From positions 22,024,258 to 22,088,257 of the forward strand of contig NC_079497.1 in NCBI RefSeq assembly GCF_030052815.1: DNA of 64,000 nt, in the 5' to 3' direction. Origin of the DNA: Hevea brasiliensis (taxonomy: Eukaryota; Streptophyta; Magnoliopsida; Malpighiales; Euphorbiaceae). Positions 48,245 through 60,120 of the stretch are shown here, one piece after another. The position numbers were made by a program, and so were the translations under genes. The notes under the pieces were generated by a model. It was not told where the DNA came from. It saw nothing but the letters and a program-made list of their open reading frames with translations, and searched no databases. The stretch's first letter is position 1, and each line of letters opens with the position of its first letter.

Positions 48245-48635
48245 GTTAGTGCACTAAAACTTTTCCTTCAACTTCTAGGTGTAGTATACATATCAAATTA
48301 AGTGTGAATTGCATGTAATTAAAAGAAATTGTTAAGGGAATGAATACTTCAAATTTCAACAGCCTTCAAATCTTTAAGGGTTTGATGAATTCTTGACCGT
48401 AATAATGATTAATGATAGTGAGTGGTGAAATTATATGGATTAGAAATTGGATTGCATGATTATACTTGATCATTGCCATTTTGAGTTAGGGTTTGGCCTA
48501 ACAATTGGGGATTTTGTGCAATTGTTGGAATTTGACCAAATTGAGATTGATTGTTGCTATTTAGAAGTGCTATGTATGCCAAATTGGAGTTTTGGAGTTG
48601 GAGAAAAATAAAATTGGGAGTGCTTTCTTGTGCAG
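48245..48635 (+). other. Candidate intron in B 3' LTR
   Basis: TAAAG/GTTAGTGC donor and TTTCTTGTGCAG/GTTGTGGG acceptor, 391 bp. AT-rich interior. The downstream exon starts with GTTGTGGGACTC, the same as A's GTTTGGGACT. Splicing inferred from conservation. Confidence 0.5.
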
Positions 48636-50534
48636 GTTGTGGGACTCAATGAGTCCAGTTTGGTTTTTGAATTATAACTGAAATTGTGTGGCTCCAATTG
48701 GTATGAGGCTAATTGGAGGTGAAACTAGACCCAAAACACTTCATTTTTCATGAACAAGCAATGCCCAAATTCTGTTCACAAATTGCTCTAAATCCTGCTT
48801 GAATCCTACTGTCCATACTCTAAACCAAAAAAAATGACCAAATGAATAGTACATGCTCATTTAGCCACAACTTTCTCTAGAAAGGTCAGAATGACCTGAT
48901 TTTTATACCATTGGAAAGATTAGACATAGGAGCAAAACTTTGATGAATAACACAGAACCCAGAATTGCCTCTAACCATACCAAATTGCTAGCACAATTTA
49001 GGTTAATAAAAACTGTCTAGAACCAAATTGTTCAGAAATTTTGGACTTGAACCTATCTGACCAGTTTTGGCAAAAATGCCATAACTTGGTCTACAAAATT
49101 GCAAATACAATGAAACCAATGCTAAAATATTTATAATACATAGATATACAATTTTGATTGTTTTGACCAGAACCCAGAACCCAAGGTAACTAGGCCAAAT
49201 TGTTAGAATAAATCAGCACATGAAAACCTGGAATTTGACTAAAACACCACTTGACCCCAGAATAGTTTTTATAGCATATCTCCCACTAGGAAATCCCAAA
49301 TGTGATGAGCCAAACTATTCTGGAAACCTAAGAGATAGGGATTGAACTTTGATTTAGAAACTTTTCTCAAAATTTGAGTGTAAGAACCAAAAAATGGTAG
49401 TCAAATCCACTGACCTGAACTTGGAATCTTGTAGACACAGGGCACTTGAGTCCAGGCAAGTTAATTGGCTATAACTAATTCTAAGAAACTTGAAAAATTG
49501 TAATTCAAAATTTTGAGTGATCATAAGACATAGGGTAACAACTTCTATGAAGAACATTAGGTCTAAATGTGACTGTGACATGTCCAAATAATTAGGGAAA
49601 TATGGACTTTAGAATCTGCTTGAATCTAGACCCAGAAAAAGACCATGAACCAGTTGTGGTTATTTGACCATAACTTAAGTTCTAAAACTTCAAATGACAT
49701 GAATCAGAAAGGAAAACAAAGATAAGACATGAAGGAACAACTTCTATGAAGGAACTATAGCCAAACAGTGGCCACACCTTGACCAATTTGTTAGGTGAAC
49801 TTAAGACATCAAATATGGACCTTGAGAAAGGTTCATAAAATGACTTGTTATAGGATAAGAAGTTAATCAAAATGAATTGTTAAATATAAAAGTGACATGA
49901 ATATGCATGTGGGACTATGTTTCCCATCGTAAGTAACATGAAAATGTTATTAAATACAACTAGCACATAATATGAAACTATAAATACTTAATAACATTAA
50001 TTTGCCCAAAGTATACCTAGACTTATTTATATAGCATGGATCAATTGGTATACCAATTAGGGACTACAGATTGCAGTACTGCCTACATGAATGATCATTT
50101 ACAGATAACATATGTCTAAGATGATTGTTCTACTGGCTTTATGCTTGCCCATTGGCCATAGTGCCTATTATCATTACTAGCTTATGCCTGCCCGCTGGCC
50201 TTGCACCTAACATGACCATTATATACTTGATAGACTTACGAATGTCTAACTAGTATACTTCTGTGTATCCAGTCTCTATAGTCTATCATAGGTTAATTAG
50301 GCATAGATATGAGTAATACACTTTAAATTTAAATAAGTACATGAAGAGATCACTAATATGGATTTAATAAGACTGAATATGAAATATATGAATAAAAGAT
50401 CCTGATTAACTTAATTGCTCCAAAGTTTTATAATCATGTAAAAGACTTCAAATTTATCAAATCTATATTTCTTTATAAGGTTATATGTAGAATAACTATT
50501 TCAATTATTTAGTTATTTTTATTTCAAATTATTG

Positions 50535-50585
50535 CACCACTAAGCAGAAATGCTTGGCACGATGGATTGTTTCCTCGCGTAGGTA
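50535..50585 (+). other. Conserved LTR double hairpin (B 3' LTR)
   Basis: CTAAGCA (50540-50546) with TGCTTGG (50551-50557), where a G-U pair replaces the A-U pair of the 5' copy. A second partial stem GCACGATGG/CGCGT follows. About 560 bp before the LTR end. Confidence 0.55.
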
Positions 50586-52054
50586 CAGGAGACAACCACC
50601 AGTAGTCACAGCAACAGTAGTAGACTCTATCTAGGATCTTGACTAGATCTATTACAGTATCAGTGTCACCTCAGTAGTCCATTTTGGTAGGGCTCTTGTG
50701 TATTTAGATTTTGCATTTTGATCTCTGTACATAAGTAACGTTGTAAATCACTTCGAGATATGTAATTAAATTTTTGGATTGTATATAATTTGTACATTAT
50801 TGTATGTAAATTTTATAAGAATGAAATGAAATGTAGTTTCTTGAAAATTTATATGAGCAATGATGGGTTGTAGGGACATATGAAATGGACATAAATTGTT
50901 TTTAACAGATAAATAAGAAAACCTGCCATGCACTAGTAAAACAAAGGAGGCTCTATCTGAATCTCCATAAAAATAAAGTGTGAAAAAAAAATATTTCTAC
51001 ACATAAGATAAGATAATTAAATAGATAATAAATTAATATTGTACATGACAAGATAGGATAGGGTTCTCCAGCACTAAATGTAGCACACCTTGCTCGACTA
51101 CACGATAGACGGGTGAGGGGTGTTACAATTTAGGCCTTGTGTTCTTCATAGAATTTGTTGCCCTATGTCTAATGGTCACTCAAAATTTTGAATTGCAATT
51201 TTTCAAGTTTTGTAGAATTAATTATGGCCAAATCACTGGTCTGGACTCATGTACCCTGTGCCAACAGGATTCCAGTTCAGGTCACTGGTTTTGACTCAAC
51301 TTTTAGGATTCTTACATTCATAATTTAAGGAAAGTGTCTGAAATAAAGTTGGAACCCTGTTCCTTAGGTTTCCAGAAAAATATGGCTCATACTAATTGGA
51401 GTTTCCTAGTGGAAGATATGACTAAAAGACTATTCTGGGGTCAAGTGGTCACTTAGGCGATTTCTAGAATTTGCATACTAATTTAATCTAGCCAATTGAC
51501 CTAGTTCCCTTGATTTTTGGGTTTTGGTCATAATACCAATATTGTAGATTTATGTCTTGTTGAAATTTTCCTACTAGTTTCATTGCATTTAGATTTCTGT
51601 AGACCAAGTTATGGCCTTTTTGCCAAAACTGGTCAAGTAAGCCTATGTCTAGCAATTTCTAGGCAACATGGTTCTGGACAGTTTTGTGACTTAACTTGGG
51701 CTAATAATTTGATTTGGTTAGAGACATTTCTGGGCTTTATGTCCCTCATGAAAGCTGTATTCCTATGTCTAATCTTTCCAATGATATAAAATTCAGGTCA
51801 TTTAGATCTGTCTAGAGGGAGTTATGGCCAAATGAATGTGTACTATTCATTTGGTCATTTTTCTGGGTTCGTTGTATGGTTAGCCGGATTGGGACAGTAA
51901 TTAGGTCAAGTTATGGACAGAATTTAGGCATAGTTTCTTCAAAAATAATGGAGAATTTTGGGTCTATTTTCACATCCAATTGGCCTCATGCCAATTAGAG
52001 CAACAAAAGCTTAGTCATGGCTCAAAACATACACTAGATTATAAAGTCCCAAAC

Positions 52055-52476
52055 CTGCAAAGAAATGTACACTGCCAAATTTCATTTCCTCCAACTCCCA
52101 AACTACAAATTGGCATTCATGGCACTACTAAACATTATCAACTCATCTCAACAAAGTCAAATTTCAGCAATTACACAAAATCTCCAATAGTTAGGTCAAA
52201 ACCCTAACTCAAATTGTCAATCATAAACATACACATGCAATCAAATTCTAGTACATGTAACTTCATCACTCAACATATAACTCACATCTACTTATTCATC
52301 AACATCACAAATCACCAGTTACATGCATGAAGTTAACAAACTCCCATGTTTCCTAAGGCTACTGAAATGAGGGTTCCAAATTACTCATCATTTTCTTCAA
52401 TTTTCTTATCATACCAACTCATTTCAACATGCTTAGTATGATTAAAGAAGAGAGGTAAGATAATTCAAGCACTAAC
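52055..52476 (-). other. Candidate intron in A 5' LTR
   Basis: Minus strand donor AAAG/GTTAGTGC at 52476 and acceptor TTTCTTTGCAG/GTTTGGG ending at 52055 (422 bp), the same as in the 3' LTR. Confidence 0.5.
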
Positions 52477-52724
52477 CTTTAATGGGCACTTCTTCAAGTT
52501 GCCAAAACTTCACCAATCTTCTCTTTCTTGGCTGCCAATTGACTTCCCAAGGTGTGGGGATAAATTTTAATGAAGGGACTTATGAACATTATGGTGAGAA
52601 TGGAAGGGATTCAAAGGTTGGAAGAAGGAAATCCATGGAGGTAAAAAGGGAGAAATGGTTCGGCCATGGGAGAAGGAAATGAAGAAGATGACATTTAGTG
52701 GTTGAAATCTTATCATCTTATGCC

Positions 52725-52732
52725 TATATATA
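52725..52732 (-). promoter_or_regulatory. TATA box of A 5' LTR
   Basis: Minus-strand TATATATA, about 60 bp before the leader ORF ATG. Confidence 0.65.
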
Positions 52733-53329
52733 CCCCAATAAAAATTTATTTATCAATTATAATAATTAAAGTTTTAACATTTCTAATAATTCCCTTTATG
52801 TTCCTTTAATTTCTTTACATATAATTTCATGTTTTCATGGATTTTAATTTATTTTATGTGTTTTAATCTCTCTTATTTTAATTAACATTTAGGTCAAAAT
52901 TCCACTCTGAGATTGAAATGACCAAAATCCCATTCGTTATACTTGTCAGGTTATTTTTGTTTGCTCCAATTAATAAATTTCCCTAAATTTTGATATTTTT
53001 AATGTCATTTATACCTCAATCAACTTTTAATTAAGTCCAAAAAGTTATTTCCTAGGGTTCTTCATGGGTCTGAGGTTGTCAACTGTCTACGCAGTGACTT
53101 TTCGGTACGGTCACCCATCGCTGGAATCTCGACTCATTTAGCCTAGTTGCATTTTATTTACTTTATTTTCTCTTAAGTTTTCTTATATTTTCTTATCAGT
53201 TATTCTATCAATTTATGCTTCCTCACTCTAGTTTAAGTGTAATTCCAGATTTTCTTGCTGTTCGAACAGACGTTAGTCGTCGAAACAGTAGAACGTATGG
53301 ACTACCTACAGTGAGAGAGTTATACAAAG

Positions 53330-54159
53330 ACGAGGTGTTTTATCCTTTTCTATTCCATTTCTTCTTTTATCTTTCGTCTATCCCCTTTTACCATTAGTCA
53401 AGGCTTCTCAATTTTTCACCTTCCATTCTTATTTTACGAGGAGTGCCTTTTCAAGTTTTCACTCATAGCTCTCTTTCTCTCTCTCTATTTTTTTTTTAGG
53501 CATAATAACTCGAGTCCCAATCCCTTTGGTAATTTCTCATGTTAGTATGCTACTTATTCACCAGTTGTTTTATCTCTTGGAATCTCAAAGCAATATATAT
53601 AATTACCTATGTGTTTAAATTCTTACCTTATAATAAAACATTAATAAGTTAATAGCGCATATTCCAAAGTAAATAGGCCAGTGGTGAGCCATGCATAAAG
53701 CATAAGAAAATTGGTATAATTCATGGTTTTGATAATGAGAAATCAAAATACATAAAAGGTCTATAATTTTGGAGAAAAGATAAGGGAAATCTCACAAATT
53801 CCTTTTAATTAACTCTTAGAACCACTCATTGCCATGCATAATCGTAATGCCAAAAGACATGTGACATGGTTATCAGTTATATTTTCAACTTTGTACTTGT
53901 TAACCTCCTCCTATCCCTCCATTTTATATCTTGTAAGTTTTCAAAGGGCGTCCTTTATAGGTTTTGATCCTTCCTTTCATTTTACTAGGAGTGCCTTTTC
54001 TGGTTTTCACTCTAAGTTTTTTTTTTTACTCTCTTTTCAAGATGCCCTTTTGGGTTTTCATTCTTCCCTCATTTTGCAGAAAGCGCCCTTATGGGTTTTC
54101 GCCTTCTTTTCTTCATTTTGCTAGGAGCACCCCTTTAGATTTTCACTCTCACATTTTTT
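53330..54159 (-). other. X 3' untranslated region with degenerate repeats
   Basis: Directly after pol on the minus strand. Between 53940 and 54150 five copies of a 40-50-bp unit recur (plus-strand cue GCCCTTTTGGGTTTTCACTC; at about 53944, 53990, 54041, 54082, 54124), and another lies near 53442. No coding frame holds up. Tat elements commonly carry tandem repeats here. Confidence 0.65.
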
Positions 54160-57100
54160 TTAGGCGTAATATCTTTTTATAGCATCTGCATTTACTGGTT
54201 TGACAATTCTTCACCATCCATATGAGTCAAGATCAAAGCACCACCAGAAAATGCTTTCTTTACTATATATGATCCCTTATAAGTTGGTGACCATTTGCCT
54301 CAAGGATCATTTTGGTTTGGCAATATTTTCTTAGAATCAGATCTCTAGGCTATAATTCTCAAGGTCATCTATTCTTATTAAGTGCTCTAGCCATTTTACT
54401 TTGGTATAACTGCCCATGACAAACTGCTACTAGTCTTTTCTCATCAATCAAATTAAGTTAGTAAAGTTTTGTTTTGATCAATTTAGTTTCATCCAATTCT
54501 GCCTCCATCAAGATCTATAGAGAAGGAATTTCCACCTCAATTGGTAAAATTGCTTCTATGCCGTACACCAATGAATATGGAGTTGCCTTAGTCTACGTTC
54601 TTATTGTAGTTTGGTAAGCGTGAAGGGCAAAAAGGAGCACGTAATGCTAATCTTTATAAGTGATGGTCATTTTCTCAATTATTCATTTGAGATTCTTATT
54701 TGTAGCTTTGATAGCTCCATTCATTTGAGGTCGATAATGTGATGAATTGAGGTAACGGATCTTATACTGATCACACAACTTTTGGACATTTGAACCATTC
54801 AAATTTTTAGCATTATCAGTGATAATGTCACCATGGAGGCCATATCTGCAAATGATGTTATTCTTAAGAAACTTTATGATTGCATTCTGAGTGACATGTG
54901 CATATGAAGTGGCTTCATTCATTTAGTAAAATAATCAATGGCTACGAAAATGAATCTGTGTCCATTAAAAGCTTCTAGGGTAATTGGTCCAATAACATCA
55001 ATGCTCCACATTGCAAATGGCCATGGGGCTACCAAATTGTAAAGTTGGTGGGGAGGGACATTTACCTGGTCAACATAAATTTGGCACTTTTGACATTTTC
55101 AAAAGTATTCAATACAGTCCCTTTCCAAGGTGGTCCAATAGTACCCTCACCTCAGGATTTGTCTAGCGATCATATGTCCATTGGCATGCATGGCACAATT
55201 TCCTTCGTGAGTTTCAAAAAGAATCGTTTTGGCCTCATTTGCATCCACACATCTCAGTAATTCACCATTGAAATTTCTCTTGTATAGGATTTCACCACTG
55301 GGAAATTACCCTAACACTAATATTCTGATCATCCTTCTTTCATTCTTACTTGCCCCTGGTGGGTATTCTCTAGTTTTGATGTACTGCTGAATGTCATGAT
55401 ACCAAGGTTTCCCATCTATCTCCTCTTTAATCATAAGGTAGTATGCTGACTCATCCCTCAATTTTATCAACAATAATTGCACTCTTTTCCCTTCTTCTAT
55501 TTGAGTCATAACTGCTAATGTGGCTAAAGCATCTGCGAATTGGTTCTTATCATGACCAAAATGAGTAAAAGAAATTTTCTCGAACTTCTTAATTAGCTCA
55601 TCGAGATATTTCTGATATGAAATTAGTTTAGGATCTTTAGTATGCCATTCTCCCTTCATTTGGTAGATTATTAAAGCTGAATCTTCATACACTTCTAATT
55701 TCTTCACCTTTATCTCTATTGCTGCCTGCAAGCCACTTACATAAGTTTCATATTCAGCAACATTATTAGTGCACTTAAATATCAGCGTGACTATTATCGG
55801 GAAGTGTTTCCCATTCGGGGATACTAATACTACTCTAATTCCACTACCAGAGAGGTTGACTACTCCATCGAAATACATTTGCCATACATCACCTTGCCCC
55901 TCTGTTTCTTCATCTATTGTATTAATATGTTCATTAAGGAATTCAAAATTCAAAGTTTCATAGTCATCAATCGGGTTTTCTGCCAGGAGATCTACTATCA
56001 CACTCCCTTTTATTGCTTTCCTTATCATGTAAACAATGTCATATTGTGAAAGTATGACTTGCCACTTTGCTATCCTCCCTGGTATGAATGGGCTTTCAAA
56101 GACATACTTGATTGGATCCATCCTAGAGATGAGCCAGGTCTTGTAGTTCAACATGTAATGCTTGAGTCGATGTGCTGTCTAAGCTAATGCACAATAGGTC
56201 CTTTCTTCAAATGAATACCGTAATTCACATTTGTTGAACTTTTTGCTTAAATAATAAATGGCTCTTTCCTTTCTTCCTGTATCATCATGTTGCCCCACAA
56301 TACAACCCATAGAGGTTTGATGAACTACCATGTATAAGATTAAAGGTTGACCAGTCGTCAGAGGAACCAAGACATGTGGGTTGACAAATACTACTTGATT
56401 TTCTCAAATGCTTCTTGACATGCTTCATCCCATTTTGCAATATTATTCTTCTTTAGCAACTTGAAGATTGGCTCAGCTTTAGCTGTGAGATTAGAGATAA
56501 ATTTGGAAATGTAATTCAATTTTCCTAGAAAGTTATGCATATCCCTTTCTGTTTTTAGGGATGGCATTTCTTGAATGGCTCTAATTTTATCTGGGTCAAT
56601 TTCTATCCCTTTTTCACTAACTATGAATCCCAACAATTTTCTCGACTTTGTCCCAAATACATATTTCACTGTATTCGACTTTAGCTTATATTTCCTTAGC
56701 CTTTCAAACATTTTTCTCAACCTACATGTCTTTTCGTTTCTCTTGACTTAATAATCATATCATCCATATAAACTTATATTTCTTTATGCATCATAGCATG
56801 GAATAATGTGACCATGGTATGTTGATATGCTACCCTAGCATTTTTTAGCCCAAAAGGCATAACTTTGTAACAAAATATACCCCATTAAGTAATGAATGCT
56901 ATCTTCTCCTTATCTGATTTGTCCATCAAAATTTTATTATACCCTGAACCTCCGTCAATACATGAACATCTACCTAAACCTACTACATTGTCAACTAGTA
57001 CATCGATATATAGGAGTGGAAAGTCATCTTTGAGACTAGCCTTGTTGAGATCCCTGCAATCAATGCATACTCTTATTCTACTATCTTTCTTCATTAGTGG

Positions 57101-57639
57101 GGCTACATTAGCTGTCCATTCTGGGTAGTTTACAACCTCTAGGAACCCAGCATCATACTGCTTTTTGACTTCATCCCCGACTTTCAGCAGTGTGTTAGGA
57201 TCCATCCTTCTCAATTTTTGCTTGATAGGCACTGCTCTTGGAATTAAAGGGATCTTATGGGTTATAATTTGAGGATCTAAGCCAGGCATATCATCATAAC
57301 TCCATGAAAATATATCTGTGAATTCCTATAACAACTGAACCATGTCTTCCAATTATTCATTGTTTACCACTTTGAGTTCCTTCTTATTTTCTATTGTCCC
57401 TAAATTTAGGGTGTTCATCGCATCTCCATAGGGTGCAAGGCTAGGTTCATCCAATTCTGACTGTTTTATTATTTCTCTTAAGGCTATACACTCTTCCTCT
57501 TCATTAGAATCACTAGCTTCAATGGCAATTATGGGTCTTTCAAAGTTAATTTGAGGAGTATTAGCGTTGATAAAATTATTACGATTCGGTCCATCATCAA
57601 TCTTGAGGAAATTAAAATGTGGTTATTAAAAGAGAGGAA
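54160..57639 (-). pseudogene. Element X pol: RT, RNase H, second RNase H, integrase (Tat lineage)
   Basis: Minus strand, stop at 54160-54162. In order: a linker; RT from FSWSYDDMPGLD (about 57310) through RVCIDCRDLN to the active site YMDDMIIKS (about 56750-56775, intact); thumb with LLGFIVSEKGIEIDP; RNase H; then a second, archaeal-type RNase H (55500-55890) with Asp in YFDGVVN, Glu in AEYET and Asp in DSALIIYQ; integrase HHCC finger ending CQKCQ (about 55095); DDE core with DIITDNAKN; and a C-terminal tail ending near IKRYYA. The dual RNase H is diagnostic of the Tat/Ogre group. The integrase catalytic Glu appears as Lys (NGAIKATNK). Multiple stops and frameshifts; dead. Confidence 0.93.
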
Positions 57640-57644
57640 TTTAA

Positions 57645-58750
57645 TGTCACACCTTATCCCTCCATAAGATGTGGCATAATCCCATATTATACCTAATAAA
57701 ATACTGAACTTCACCTATCGATAATCTATTAAATATACTACAAGGAATTTTAGTAAAACAATTTTCAATTTAAAGTTTGGCGTACTGATAAAAATTTAAT
57801 TTAAATTTTTTCAATTCGAGTATGTGTTATAAGACTTATTTAGAAATAAGTAAGCATTTTTAGAATTTGAAAAAAAAAAATTCGGCTTGGTGGTAGCTAA
57901 AAATATAACAAAACAATTCTTCAACCTGTTGAAAAACAATTTTAAAAAATGTATCACACCCAATTGGAACTCAATCAACTCATGTCATTCTCAACAAGTC
58001 TCATCATATAGAAAATAATTCATCATTTACAAGACCCAGAAAGAAATTTAAATATTTGCATTCATTGAAGTAACAAAATTAATATTACATAAATTTACAT
58101 GTAAATAAATTCTCAAAATAATGTTACCATAATTAAAATCTCAAAATTTTATTACAAAGCTTTTTACACAACTGCTCAACGTTTATACAAACATACATAT
58201 GGCTACAAAATACATCAAACAAATTTACAAAGGGTATACCTATGATATAACTACAGTTAAATCAACTACAGTCTTAAACCACTGCTCCGAGTAGCTCACG
58301 CCTTGGTCTTCTCTTTTTGCTATCTGAGGCAGCATAAAAAGCTATCACTGAGTATGTATACTCAGTGGTATACAACTAATAATTTAAAATTTGAATACAA
58401 AGCATACTTTGACATTTCATAACAAAGAGCTCGAAATATCCAAAATTCTTCATAATTCATAAAATCTAAGTCAATATTTTTAATCATAAAAATCAATTGA
58501 GTAAATAACATTTTGATCAAGTATTCACAATTTGCCAAATCCTAATAAAACATTTAAAATACTCACATTTTTCATAATCCAAGAAAATTAATATAATATC
58601 CTATAATTTGCAAGCATTTGTTTCAATCACCTTTTTAGCAAAAGATGTCAAATTTGAGAGTGTTGAAAACATTCATACAGTTCAGAGCATGACACTAAAA
58701 CAATGTTGGGTTGTACACCACGACAAAGCCAATCCTCCCAATAACTAAAG
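57645..58750 (-). mobile_element. Element Y, 3' LTR remnant
   Basis: Matches 59399-60460 of the other LTR, then breaks off after CCTCCCAATAA and joins gag. Holds the double hairpin (58323-58371). Confidence 0.9.
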
Positions 58751-59378
58751 GCGAATTGCCCAATTTTACTACAATTGTAATAGGCCCAATTTTACCACAA
58801 TTATAGCAAATACTTCTATGTAATTTACCACAAACATCACAGGTATGGATAGGAAAGGAACCCTTGGTTTTCTGTAGCCTCTACCTTGAGGATCCACCTC
58901 TGTCTTACCTATGAATATGAGGATCCCCAAAATCTTTTCTTTTCCCCAAGCTATTGCTTGAACTCTGGCTAGCAAGCTTCACACCCTTCCCCTTTTTCTA
59001 CTGCCTTTGTGGGGGTTGGGTATGTACTTGGACTTGGGCTAACATATTATTAGCCATTTATTGAAAGAACGTGGCCATCTGCTGGGCCATTTGTGCAGTA
59101 ATTTGTATAGGTGGGGCTGGTGCAGCCGGGCCTTCGACACTCTGAGGAGCTGGGGCCTCTTCCAATATGTCAGCTGTAACCGACTGTTCTACTGTCTTAT
59201 TCTTCTCTTTCATATCTTTTCACAGGATTTTCTATCTCCTGAACAACCAACACAAGGAGATTTCTTCCTGTTAGTTTAATTTTATGATGTAAATGTACTA
59301 TATGTATCAAACATTTGAGCAGTTGTACTCATCGAAAAATATTTGAAATTCACAACTCAAAATTTACTTTAAAAAGTA
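58751..59378 (-). pseudogene. Element Y gag fragment with zinc knuckle
   Basis: Minus strand. N-terminal Pro/Ala/Gln-rich segment with a MAQQMATFFQ motif, then a Ser/Lys-rich stretch (SSSNSLGKRKDFGDP), then the CCHC-type knuckle CDVCGKLHRSIC followed by a second, broken CYNCGK (58760-58860). The gag core domain and everything after the zinc finger are missing. Nucleic-acid-binding part of gag; not functional. Confidence 0.75.
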
Positions 59379-59390
59379 GCTCTGATACCA
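59379..59390 (-). other. Primer-binding site of Y (tRNA-iMet)
   Basis: Minus strand TGGTATCAGAGC, preceded by TGTTTTAG exactly as in L. Confidence 0.9.
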
Positions 59391-60072
59391 CTAAAACATG
59401 TTACACCTTACCCCTCCGTAAGATATGGCATGATCCCGTAGAATACCTAATAAATTACAGAACTTCGCCTATCAATAATCTGTTAAATATACTACAAGGG
59501 ATTTTGGCAAAACAAAATTCAATTTAAAGTTTGGCATGGTGATAAAAATTTAATTTAAATGTTTTCAATTTGAGTATGCGTTATAAGACTTATTTAGAAA
59601 TAATTAAGTGTTTTTAGAATTAAAAAAAAAAAATTCAGCATGGTGCTAGCTAAAAATGTAACAAAACAGTTCTTCAACCTGTTGAAAAACAATTTCCAAA
59701 AATGTATAATTCCCAATTGGAACTCAATCAACTCATCTCATTCTCAAAAAGTCTCATCATATAGAAAATAATTCATCATTTATAAGACTCAAAAAGAAAT
59801 TTAAATATTTGCATTCATTAAAGTAAGAAAATTAATATTACAGAAATTTACATGTAAATAAATTCTCAAAATAATGTTACTATAATTAAAATCTCGAAAT
59901 TTTATTACAAAGCTTTTTACACAACTGCTCAATGTTTGTACAAATATATATAGCTACAAAATACATCAAACGAATTTTCAAAGGGTATACCTATGATGTA
60001 ACCGCAGTTAAATCAACTACGGTCTTAAACCACTGCTCTGAGTAGCTCACCCCATGGTCTTCTCTTTTTCCA

Positions 60073-60120
60073 ATCTGCGATAGCATAAAAAGCTATCGCT
60101 GAGTATGGATACTCAGTGGT
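60073..60120 (-). other. Conserved LTR double hairpin (Y 5' LTR)
   Basis: Best-formed example: GCGATAGC (60077-60084) with GCTATCGC (60092-60099), and CTGAGTA (60099-60105) with TACTCAG (60110-60116). Both stems are perfect. Confidence 0.65.

Larger units (their letters stand above)
35446..51127 (+). mobile_element. Element B, gag-only gypsy derivative (plus strand)
   Basis: Opens TGTAATGCCCTCAC and closes GGGGTGTTACA. TSD ATTTA at 35441-35445 and 51128-51132; removal restores the A LTR. Parts: 5' LTR 35446-45884 (split by G), interior 45885-47381, 3' LTR 47382-51127 (3746 bp). The interior keeps gag and the first bases of protease but no RT, RNase H or integrase. B is therefore non-autonomous. 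Its gag is so like A's that A-family proteins could have mobilised it. Confidence 0.94.
47382..51127 (+). mobile_element. Element B, 3' LTR (3746 bp)
   Basis: The most complete LTR of this family here. In order: start module with GTTCGAACAGCCATG; GATGGGTGACCG block (47578); GGACATTTTGGTCATTT block (47767); leader ORF (48056); candidate intron 48245-48635; six modules of about 195 nt beginning at about 48673, 48864, 49079, 49275, 49469 and 49668; double hairpin (50535-50585); end GGGGTGTTACA. Confidence 0.94.
21166..53324 (-). mobile_element. Element A, Tekay-like chromovirus (minus strand)
   Basis: Bounded by TGTGACGCC on the left and AGTTATA on the right (a decayed TGTTACA). The TSD is CAAAG at 21161-21165 and 53325-53329. 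Order on the minus strand: 5' LTR (53324-51133 plus 35445-34273, split by B), primer-binding site, gag, [LTR F], pol, polypurine tract, 3' LTR (26317-21166). Without insertions it would be close to 12 kb. Gag and pol are broken, and part of gag, the protease and the start of RT are missing. Confidence 0.93.
51133..53324 (-). mobile_element. Element A, 5' LTR, 5' part
   Basis: Minus-strand LTR start at 53324 (decayed to TATAACTC). Contains the GATGGGTGACC block (53105), GACCAAAAT block (52918), TATA box (52725-52732), leader ORF (ATG at 52667) and candidate intron (52055-52476). It lacks the solo LTR seen in the other copy, so that insertion came after A. TSD CAAAG follows at 53325-53329. Confidence 0.93.

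Noticed and set aside
53834..54182. Two overlapping plus-strand Phe/Ser-rich open frames
   Set aside because: They run through the degenerate GTTTTCACTC repeat in X's 3' UTR and are antisense to X; no family resemblance.
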